DNA from: DASPLX01 sp035627375
GTDB taxonomy: Bacteria; Pseudomonadota; Gammaproteobacteria; Burkholderiales; Burkholderiaceae_D
Reading direction: 5' to 3'
Length of the DNA stretch: 46,986 nt
Assembly (NCBI GenBank): GCA_035627375.1
Contig: DASPLX010000084.1
Span: 1-46,986, forward strand
The translations under genes and the position numbers were made by a program. Of this stretch, positions 16,637-23,515 are shown in pieces (position 1 is the stretch's first letter; every line of letters starts with the position of its first letter). The notes under the pieces are model-generated. The model saw only the letters and a list, made by a program, of their open reading frames with translations, was not told the DNA's origin and searched no databases.

Positions 16637-16985
16637 AATTGCCGCCGGCCGAACCTCCCCTACCTGCGCCGTCGACCAGTCATGAAGTAATGGTGACTTT
16701 CAAGCGCAATATTTGATAAATATCAAATTGCGTATTGGCAACTCGTCTTAACGTTCATTGCCTTCTGTAAATACCGAGATCGCGTTTTACCCAATGTCCA
16801 GCTAGAGACAGGAAAGCGCCTGGAGTGCCTTGTAACAGCCGCAGGAGACACGGCTGAAAACTTCCGCTGGTTCAATCTTCGCCCGACCTTATCGTCAGGT
16901 ACGGCTGAACTCGCGTGTTGAAAAGGCTGGGGCAGGCCCGAAGGCCTGCTCGATCGACAAATAACTACGACGTTAAGGAAGGTAA
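16637..16985 (+). other. Intergenic region: FNR box and long leader of the subtilase gene
   Basis: This gap holds an FNR-type palindrome at 16713-16726 and then about 260 bp before the protease ATG. Several potential hairpins are seen, such as CAGCCG/CGGCTG (16848-16868) and GCAGGC/GCCTGC (about 16931-16950). The length and structure suggest a regulated 5' leader. I looked for the cyclic-di-GMP (GEMM) riboswitch core and did not find it. No open reading frame of note. Confidence 0.5.
16713..16726. promoter_or_regulatory. FNR/ANR-type binding site upstream of the subtilase
   Basis: TTGAT-AAAT-ATCAA is a perfect match to the FNR/ANR consensus TTGAT-N4-ATCAA, and the palindrome extends to ATTTGATA-AA-TATCAAAT (16711-16728). 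If it acts as a class II activator site centred at -41.5, transcription would start near 16761. This implies control of the secreted protease by oxygen or a related Crp/Fnr regulator. Confidence 0.65.
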
Positions 16986-18833
16986 ATGAAGAAGAAATAC
17001 TTGGCATCTCAAGGTCTGCTGGCGCTGTGCGTGAGCGCCGCCGCGTTCGTCGCCACCGGTCCGGCAAGCGCCGCCGCACCGGAAAAGAAAGATGCCGCGT
17101 CGGTCGGGACAAGCTTCAGCGATTACACCGATCGCCTGATCATCAAGTACAAGGATGTGGCCAAGGACCTGAAGGGCGTGACCAACGTGCCGGCGATCCG
17201 TGCCGATCGGATGGCGATCCTGCACAACGTCGGCGCGCAGCACGGCTTGACGATGAAGGCGCTGCATGGCATTGCCACCGGTGCGAATGTCGTTGCGCTG
17301 AACAAGAAGCTGCTTGCCAAGGACGTGGCCGCGATCGCGGCCAAGATCAAGGCGCAGGATCCGTCGGTCGAGTATGCCGAACCCGACTACATCGCGACTC
17401 CGGCGTTCGTGCCGAACGACACGCGCTATGCCGAGCAATGGCATTACTACGAGCCGACCGCGGGCATCAACCTGCCGGCGGCTTGGGATAAATCGTCCGG
17501 AACGGGTATCACCGTGGCAGTGATCGATACCGGATATCGTCCGCACGCAGATCTGGCGGCGAACATCGTTTCCGGCTATGACTTCATCACCGACGCCGCC
17601 CGGGCAAACGATGGTGGTGGACGCGACAGCGATGCCACCGATCCGGGTGACTGGTTGGCCGTAGGCGAATGCGGTAAGGACCCGAATGGCAATCCGATAC
17701 CCGGTTGGGCCATCGATTCGAGCTGGCACGGCACCCATGTGGCCGGTACGATTGCTGCCCGAACCAACAACAGCACTGGCGTTGCCGGCGTGGCTTACAA
17801 CGCGAAGATCTTGCCGGTGCGGGCACTAGGCAAATGCGGCGGCTATACCTCCGACATCGCCGATGCGATCATCTGGGCCTCCGGCGGTTCCGTGGCGGGT
17901 GTGCCGGACAATGCGAATCCGGCCAAGGTGCTCAATTTGTCGATTGAGGCCAAGACGGCCTGTTCCAATACTCCGACTTACCAGGCCGCGATCAACAGCG
18001 CTTACTCGCGCGGCAGCGCGGTCGTCGTCGCAGCCGGCAATTCCAAGAGACTCACCTCTGCTAGCAGTCCCGCCAGTTGCGACAATACAATTACCGTCGC
18101 GGCGGTGAATCGCGCCGGTGGAAGGGCTTGGTATTCGAATCATGATTGGGACGGGTTGAGCTCAAGGTACATTGAGATCGCGGCTCCTGGCGGCGATACG
18201 AGCAGTTCCGCGTCGAACGGAGTTCTCTCTACGCTCAATACCGGCACCACGACGCCGGGCAGCGACAGCTACGTGTTTTACCAAGGCACTTCGATGGCAA
18301 CTCCGCACGTTGCGGGTGTCGCCGCTTTGATGCTGGCGAAGAACCGCGGACTGACGCCCAATGAAATCAAGGACAAGTTGATGGCGACAGCCCGGCCGTT
18401 CCCGACACCCTGTGTTGATCCTGACGGGATTGCTTGCCTCCTGGGCGCAGGTATCGTCAATGCGTCGGCAGCAGTCGATGCCGCCGGCGGCACCGCGATC
18501 AGCAACAGCCCGACCAATCTATCGTACGGCACGGTGAACAAGGGTTACTCCAAGACGTTGTCGGTGACGATCACCAATACCGGCGCCCATACCGCCAACG
18601 GCATGTCCTACTCCGCCCAGAGGACCAGCGGCACGGCCGGGGCTTACTACAGGAGCGGCGGCACCTGCTCGTCGTCATTGGCGGCCGGCGCCAGCTGCAC
18701 GGTCAGCGTGACGTATGAGGCGTTCTGTACCGGCGGCGGCGTTGCCGGCAAATTGACGGTATCGGGTCTGAATTTCGACACCACCGTCACCACCCTCGGC
18801 GCGACGACCAATAGCCTCGGCGTTTGCCCGTAA
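16986..18833 (+). CDS. Secreted subtilisin-like serine protease (S8) with C-terminal beta domain
   Basis: Extracellular endopeptidase of 615 residues. Signal peptide (residues 1-30), an inhibitor-like propeptide (about 48-137, RLIIKYKDVAK), then the S8 catalytic domain: Asp181 in AVIDTGYRPH, His248 in SWHGTHVAGT, oxyanion Asn352 in VAAGNS, and Ser436 in GTSMATPHVAG. Cysteines in the catalytic domain could form disulphides. After about residue 490 comes a beta-rich domain (SPTNLSYGTVNKGYSKTLSV) of the type often found at the end of secreted enzymes. The ATG is preceded by AAGGAAGG. The gene sits between two paralogous histidine kinase loci and has an FNR box upstream. The third positions look slightly less GC-rich than in neighbours. 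Confidence 0.93.
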   Translation: MKKKYLASQGLLALCVSAAAFVATGPASAAAPEKKDAASVGTSFSDYTDRLIIKYKDVAKDLKGVTNVPAIRADRMAILHNVGAQHGLTMKALHGIATGANVVALNKKLLAKDVAAIAAKIKAQDPSVEYAEPDYIATPAFVPNDTRYAEQWHYYEPTAGINLPAAWDKSSGTGITVAVIDTGYRPHADLAANIVSGYDFITDAARANDGGGRDSDATDPGDWLAVGECGKDPNGNPIPGWAIDSSWHGTHVAGTIAARTNNSTGVAGVAYNAKILPVRALGKCGGYTSDIADAIIWASGGSVAGVPDNANPAKVLNLSIEAKTACSNTPTYQAAINSAYSRGSAVVVAAGNSKRLTSASSPASCDNTITVAAVNRAGGRAWYSNHDWDGLSSRYIEIAAPGGDTSSSASNGVLSTLNTGTTTPGSDSYVFYQGTSMATPHVAGVAALMLAKNRGLTPNEIKDKLMATARPFPTPCVDPDGIACLLGAGIVNASAAVDAAGGTAISNSPTNLSYGTVNKGYSKTLSVTITNTGAHTANGMSYSAQRTSGTAGAYYRSGGTCSSSLAAGASCTVSVTYEAFCTGGGVAGKLTVSGLNFDTTVTTLGATTNSLGVCP

Positions 18834-18848
18834 GCGTGAAATGAGGAA

Positions 18849-18883
18849 CGGGAATCCGGCATGTTTGCGATACCGGATTCCCG
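18849..18883. terminator. Bidirectional terminator-like hairpin between subtilase and REC operon
   Basis: Perfect 11-bp arms CGGGAATCCGG (18849-18859) and CCGGATTCCCG (18873-18883) with a 13-nt loop lie between two convergent genes. There is no long T-run, but position and strength suit a shared terminator. Confidence 0.6.
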
Positions 18884-18919
18884 CTCTGCCGAAAATGATG
18901 CTTCAAGAAGCCGTCGGCG

Positions 18920-19456
18920 TCATTCGTCCAGCCGCACCGACCCGTCCGGCCCCCAGTTCACTTTCGTGATGCCGGGTTCCAGCTCCTCGAGCCGCCGCGC
19001 TTCGCGCTGCTGCGCCGCGCTCTTGTCGCGCTGGGCGCGGATCTCGTCGGCCAGGCGCCGGTCGTCGATCAATTTATCGCGCCGCTCGAGTCCGCGCAGG
19101 ATGGCGTCGGCGATCTCTTCGGCTTGCCATGGCTTGGCGATGTAGCGGAATACTTCCGCTTCGTTGACGGCGTGGACGATGGTGTCGAACTCCGAGGAGG
19201 CCGACAGCATCATGCGCACCGCGTCCGGCTGGATGGCCTTGACCGTGCGCAGGAAATCGATGCCGTTGATGCCGGGCATGCGGTAATCGGAAATCACGAG
19301 GTCGAAATCGACTTCGCCGCAGCGCTCGAGCGCCTTGTCCGATTCGGTGAAGGTCTCGACGTGGATATCCTTCTCGGCCACGTGCTGGCGTATCGTCCGC
19401 TGCAGCGCATGCAAGACGTGGATTTCGTCGTCCACCACCAGGAAGCGCCGCATCAT
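18920..19456 (-). CDS. Stand-alone response regulator (REC)
   Basis: Cytoplasmic protein of 178 residues. A receiver domain occupies the first 125 residues: acidic pair VVDDE, phospho-acceptor Asp in DLVISDYRMPG, the Ser switch residue in MMLSAS and Lys in YIAKPW. A charged helical tail (about 125-178) follows with no DNA-binding or enzyme domain, so output is probably by protein contact. The YxxKPW end and the DxRMPG form match the receiver domains of the other operon proteins, which suggests common descent. It is the last gene of the operon, overlapping the previous stop by 4 bp. Confidence 0.9.
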   Translation of the reverse strand: MMRRFLVVDDEIHVLHALQRTIRQHVAEKDIHVETFTESDKALERCGEVDFDLVISDYRMPGINGIDFLRTVKAIQPDAVRMMLSASSEFDTIVHAVNEAEVFRYIAKPWQAEEIADAILRGLERRDKLIDDRRLADEIRAQRDKSAAQQREARRLEELEPGITKVNWGPDGSVRLDE

Positions 19457-20787
19457 GCTCTCCGCTCCGCGTAGACGTGGATCGTGAGCTTGTCTTCGTT
19501 CGATTCCTCGAAATCGATGATTTGCTTGATCATCCGTTCGTCGAGCCGGTTTTCCGCCGACAGCAGCAGGAAGCCGTCGCCGGTGATCAGGTCGCGCGAC
19601 AACACCATGCCCGGCAGCAGGTTCTTGGCGCGCAATTCGAGCTCGGGCGGCTGATCGCCGCTCTTGCCGCTAATGACTTCCTGGAACGCCGCGACCACCT
19701 GCGGATCGTAACGCGAGCCGCGCGCCTGCACGATGGCGGGCACCGCTTCGTCAGGGCGCAGGCGGCGCTGCATCAGCGTGCCGGTCTGCAGGTTGTCGTA
19801 GTCGCTGGCGAGCGCCAGGATGCGCGCGCCGAGCGGAATGTTGAAGCCGGTCAGCCGGTCTGGAAAGCCCTGGCCGTCGAAACGCTCGAGCTGCGAGCGC
19901 AGGATTTTCGCCGCGCCGCGCAAATCCTCGAGCGGCATCAGCAACTGTTCTGCGCGCAACGGGTGCTTGCGATATTGCCCAAGCTGCTCGCCGTTCATGG
20001 TATTGACCGGTTGCGCCAGCAAATCGTCGGAAAACGCGACCTTGCCGATATCCTTCAACAGCCCGGCGACGAAGATCTCCTGTATTTCCGGCGGGCTCAG
20101 GCCCATCTTCATCGCGATTCGGCGCGCCAGGTCGGCCACCCGGCGCGAATGGCCGGCGAGCTTGCCGCCGCGCATTTCGATCACGCTGGAAAACACCTTG
20201 ATCGAGGTGAGGAAGCTGGTCTTGAGCTTGCCGTTGGCGTCGACCAATTGATCGTGCGCGCGGCGCAATTCCTTGGTGCGCTCCTGCACCTTGGCTTCGA
20301 GCCCGGCGTTCAACGCGCGCAATTCCTCGTTCTGGCGTTGGGTGAGCAGCTCCAGCCGGCGCTTTTCCTGCTCCAGCGCGCGCCGTTCGAGCGCATGGCG
20401 CACCACGAGCACGATGTCGTTGTCGTCCCAGGGCTTGGTGATGTAGCGATAGATCTCGCCGCGGTTGATCGCGGCCAGGATCGATTGGATGTCGGAGTAT
20501 CCGGTCAGCAGCAGCCGGATGGTATCGGGCCAGCGCTCGCGCACCTTTTCCAGGAATTGCGCGCCGTCCATTTGCGGCATGCGCATGTCGGAAATGACGA
20601 GATCGACCGCTTCCTTTTCCAGTATTTCGAGGCCGGACGCGCCGCCGTCGGCGGTCAGGACCTGGTAGCCGTGGGTGCGGAACAGGCGGCGCAGCGACGA
20701 CAGGATATTTTGCTCGTCGTCGACGAACAGGATGCGCGGCTGCGGCGCCGCGGCGGGTTGATCTTCGATTGCGGCCAGATTGCTCAT
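19453..20787 (-). CDS. REC plus degenerate HD-GYP response regulator
   Basis: RpfG-like protein of 444 residues: receiver domain (about 18-130, phospho-acceptor Asp67), a coiled coil (130-185), an HD-GYP-like domain (190-380) and a C-terminal domain (about 384-440). The metal site is damaged: His213, Asp246, His275 and Asp329 remain, but the HD His is Lys245 (LLKDIGK), the HHE pair is Gln-Leu (QLERFDG) and GYP reads GFP. Intact enzymes use seven ligands, so phosphodiesterase activity is unlikely; it may bind nucleotide or partner proteins. The C-terminal domain has LLPGMVLSRDL, similar to the small protein at 23183. It overlaps both neighbours by 4 bp. Confidence 0.9.
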   Translation of the reverse strand: MSNLAAIEDQPAAAPQPRILFVDDEQNILSSLRRLFRTHGYQVLTADGGASGLEILEKEAVDLVISDMRMPQMDGAQFLEKVRERWPDTIRLLLTGYSDIQSILAAINRGEIYRYITKPWDDNDIVLVVRHALERRALEQEKRRLELLTQRQNEELRALNAGLEAKVQERTKELRRAHDQLVDANGKLKTSFLTSIKVFSSVIEMRGGKLAGHSRRVADLARRIAMKMGLSPPEIQEIFVAGLLKDIGKVAFSDDLLAQPVNTMNGEQLGQYRKHPLRAEQLLMPLEDLRGAAKILRSQLERFDGQGFPDRLTGFNIPLGARILALASDYDNLQTGTLMQRRLRPDEAVPAIVQARGSRYDPQVVAAFQEVISGKSGDQPPELELRAKNLLPGMVLSRDLITGDGFLLLSAENRLDERMIKQIIDFEESNEDKLTIHVYAERRA

Positions 20788-22262
20788 GCCTGCCGATCCT
20801 GTCTCCCTGTCTCTTGCTGATCATCCTCTTTGGGATGGCGGATCGGCAGGACGATGCGGAAAATCGTGCCCTTGCCGGCTTCGCTTTCCACATCGATGCG
20901 TCCGCGATGTTTCTGTACGATACCATAGGCCAGCGATAATCCAAGCCCCGTGCCCTTGCCGACCGGCTTTGTTGTAAAAAAAGGGTCGAAAATACGCGAC
21001 AGGATTTCCTTCGGGATGCCGGAGCCGGTATCGGCGATCTCGATCCACGCCAGTTCGGCATCGGCGCCGGTCGAGATCGTGATCGTGCCGCGCGCCTCGC
21101 CCATCGCATGGGCGGCATTGACCACCATGTTCATGACGACCTGGTTGATCTGCGACGGCAGGCATTCGACCTCCGGGATGTCGCCGTAACGCTTGACGAC
21201 GTCGGCCTTGTACTTGATCTCATTGGCGACGATGTTGAGCGTCGAATCGATGCCGCGGTGCAGATCGGCCCATTGCCATTCCTGGCGCGCGTCGACGCGA
21301 GAAAAATCCTTCAAGTCCTGCACGATCTTGCGCACCCGGACGATTCCTTCCTTCGATTCGTTCATCAGGACCGGGATGTCTTCCTTCAGGAAGCCGAGTT
21401 CGACCCGCTCTTTCGCCGCTTCCAGTTCGGCCCGGGCTTGCGGCTCGGCGATCGCCTGCTCCGCCTTTTCATAGGCGGCCAGCATGTCGAACAGGTCGGC
21501 CAGGTAGTTTTCGAGCGTGCCGAAATTGGAAAAGATATAGCCGATCGGATTGTTGATCTCATGCGCCACGCCGGCCGCCAGCTGGCCGATCGAGGCCAGC
21601 TTTTCCGATTGCACCAGCTGTTCCTGCGCCATGGTCAGCTTGGCGTTCAATTCCGTCAATTCGGCGTTGCGGCGCAGGAGCTCCGCCTCGGTTTCCTCCC
21701 GCTTGCGGATGTCGTCCTCGAGCCGGCGGTTGGCCTGCGCCAACTGCTCGGTGCGCCTGGCGACGAGGTTTTCGAGTTCGAGCTGGGTGCGATGCAGGTT
21801 TTCCTCCGCCTGCTTGCGCTTGGTGACGTCCAGCAGCGTCTCCACGGCGCCGATGATGTTGCCGATCGCGTCGAACAGCGGCGCGGCCGAGAAGAACAGC
21901 CAGCGTCCGCGCGGGCCGAGATGCGGAAAGAAGTCCTCGGCCTCGTAAGCGCCGGCGATCAGCAGCGAGCGGCGCACCTTGCCGGGATAATGGGTGCGTA
22001 TCGTGTCTTCCGAGGCGCCGGAGACGATCAGGTCGGCCAGCGTCGGGCGCGCGCTCTGATGGAACGGCCGCCATTGATTGCGGGTACCGATCATGTCGGC
22101 CGCCGTAACGCCCGTGGTCGCCTCGCACGCCTTGTTCCAATGCGTGATCACGTGCTCGGCGTCGATCGTGAAGGTGGCGACCGGGCTGGCGTCGAAATAG
22201 GCGGCCATGGCCGGCGTCGCCGGCGCGGCGCGGTTGTGCAGATTGAGAGGCACCGGTTCCAT
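20784..22262 (-). CDS. PAS-domain sensor histidine kinase of the operon
   Basis: Soluble kinase of 492 residues: PAS domain (about 20-148), a long coiled coil (150-220), H-box IGQLAAGVAHEINNPIGY with His234, the same FLKEDIPVLMNESKEGIVRV insert as the kinase at 15293, and an ATPase domain with NAAHAM, DTGSGIP and FDPFFTTKPVGKGTGLGLSL. No receiver domain and no membrane segment, so it senses a cytoplasmic signal or partner. Its stop overlaps the next gene's start by 4 bp. The most likely targets are the three receiver domains encoded in the operon. Confidence 0.93.
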   Translation of the reverse strand: MEPVPLNLHNRAAPATPAMAAYFDASPVATFTIDAEHVITHWNKACEATTGVTAADMIGTRNQWRPFHQSARPTLADLIVSGASEDTIRTHYPGKVRRSLLIAGAYEAEDFFPHLGPRGRWLFFSAAPLFDAIGNIIGAVETLLDVTKRKQAEENLHRTQLELENLVARRTEQLAQANRRLEDDIRKREETEAELLRRNAELTELNAKLTMAQEQLVQSEKLASIGQLAAGVAHEINNPIGYIFSNFGTLENYLADLFDMLAAYEKAEQAIAEPQARAELEAAKERVELGFLKEDIPVLMNESKEGIVRVRKIVQDLKDFSRVDARQEWQWADLHRGIDSTLNIVANEIKYKADVVKRYGDIPEVECLPSQINQVVMNMVVNAAHAMGEARGTITISTGADAELAWIEIADTGSGIPKEILSRIFDPFFTTKPVGKGTGLGLSLAYGIVQKHRGRIDVESEAGKGTIFRIVLPIRHPKEDDQQETGRQDRQA

Positions 22263-22328
22263 GGTTCTCCCCGGAAGCGATCGATAATCGGAACAAGCCG
22301 TTCAAATCCAGGTCCGCGCGCAAGCGCT

Positions 22329-23186
22329 TCAGGCGACCAGCACCTGGCTTGCTTCGGCGAACTGCGCCTGCGTTTCTTCCAGCGTTTCCATCACGACTCC
22401 GGCCGACAAGCCAAGATTGGACCAGGCGGCGTCCGACAACGGCGGCACCAGGTCGTCCGCATCGGCCGACAGGTCCAGCGCGTGCGTGATCGCATCGGCG
22501 ACATGGACGATGGTCGCCAGCGAACCGGTCTCCAACTCGTCCGGGGTGTGATGGTTGGCGACCGCCTTCTGCATCACCGACGGGAATTTCCAGTGCTCGG
22601 CCAATGCGCTGCCGACCAGGGCATGCTCGACCGCGAGTATCTCCCGTTCGGCGTCGAACAGATAGCAGTCGTGCTGGTTGCGATACTCCAATGCCGCCTC
22701 GTACTGTTCGGGGAAGCAGCTGACCAGCACCAGCCGTCCGATATCGTGCAACAGTCCTGCCATGAAGGCGTATTCCTGGTTGACGTGGGCGTGGCGCGCG
22801 AGCGACTTGGCGCACACGGCAGTAGCCAGCGAATGGCGCCAGAAAGCGGGGAGGTTGAACGTCGACTGCCGTTGGGTCTCGAAGCTGCCGGTCACGGCGG
22901 CGGCCGTGATCAGCGTCCGCACGCTCTGGAAGCCGAGCACCGAGATCGCCTGCGAGATCGTCGTGATCTTGCGCTGCATGCCGTAAAAGGAGGAATTCGC
23001 CAGTCGCAGCGTCTTCGCGGTCAATGCCTGGTCGTGCGACACCTTTTCGGCCAGCGTCTTGATGTCGACGTCGTCCTTGCCGATCGTATCGAGCAATTCC
23101 ATGACGACCACCGGCAGCGACGGCAGGTCGTGCACCCGGCCGATGACTTCGGGAATGGTGAGGGTGGAGAGGGCGATCGCGGTCAT
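22329..23186 (-). CDS. HDOD domain protein
   Basis: Cytoplasmic protein of 285 residues made mostly of an HDOD domain: LPSLPVVVMELLDTIGKDD, LRLANSSFYGM and GLLHDIGRLVLVSCFPEQY. HDOD proteins are non-enzymatic relatives of HD phosphohydrolases and act in signalling, often beside cyclic-di-GMP and two-component genes. The ATG at 23186 overlaps the upstream stop by 4 bp; the open frame continues further upstream but only as a shadow of the previous gene. The next kinase gene starts 66 bp downstream, the only real gap in the operon. Confidence 0.9.
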   Translation of the reverse strand: MTAIALSTLTIPEVIGRVHDLPSLPVVVMELLDTIGKDDVDIKTLAEKVSHDQALTAKTLRLANSSFYGMQRKITTISQAISVLGFQSVRTLITAAAVTGSFETQRQSTFNLPAFWRHSLATAVCAKSLARHAHVNQEYAFMAGLLHDIGRLVLVSCFPEQYEAALEYRNQHDCYLFDAEREILAVEHALVGSALAEHWKFPSVMQKAVANHHTPDELETGSLATIVHVADAITHALDLSADADDLVPPLSDAAWSNLGLSAGVVMETLEETQAQFAEASQVLVA

Positions 23187-23515
23187 ACCGGCTTTTCCAT
23201 GCGTAAATTGGTGACGTATTGCCGCAGCAGGGCGCTCGCGCCTTCGCCGCTGGAGAGCCGGAACAGCTGCGCGACGCGCGCGCAGGCGCGGGCCCGCAGC
23301 GCCTCGAGTTCCGCGTCCGACAGCGGCGCCGCGTCGTCGTCGGTCGCGATCGGCAGCGATTCCACGCCGCGCCGGCGCAGCGCCGCCAGCACCGCCTCGG
23401 TGAGCGTCGCGCCCTGCGGCAGGAGGACGTCGCCCTTGGCATCGCACAAGGCTTCGGAAAGCGTCATGCCGGGGACCGCCTGGTCCAGCGGGAGTCGATT
23501 GCGATAGTTCGTCAT
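23183..23515 (-). CDS. Small PGM-motif protein of unknown function
   Basis: Protein of 110 residues. Residues about 9-52 read LDQAVPGMTLSEAL, then GDVLLPQGATLTEAVLAALR and GVESLPI, a pattern that commonly precedes or follows HD-GYP and HDOD domains (L-x-PGM-x-LS...G-x-LL). The same motif ends the REC-HD-GYP protein of this operon. The C-terminal half is a helical, Ala/Arg-rich region. It overlaps both neighbours by 4 bp, so it is made in step with the EAL-REC and HDOD proteins, perhaps as a detached accessory domain. Not otherwise recognised. Confidence 0.75.
   Translation of the reverse strand: MTNYRNRLPLDQAVPGMTLSEALCDAKGDVLLPQGATLTEAVLAALRRRGVESLPIATDDDAAPLSDAELEALRARACARVAQLFRLSSGEGASALLRQYVTNLRMEKPV

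Noticed and set aside
16740..16985. Cyclic-di-GMP (GEMM) riboswitch in front of the subtilase
   Set aside because: Tempting because of the signalling context, but the conserved core with its CAAAGCC-type elements is not present.
21108..23507. Long antisense open frame opposite the kinase and HDOD genes
   Set aside because: High GC third positions of the true genes create long stop-free antisense frames; the translation is low-complexity Arg/Asp/Gly-rich with no domain.
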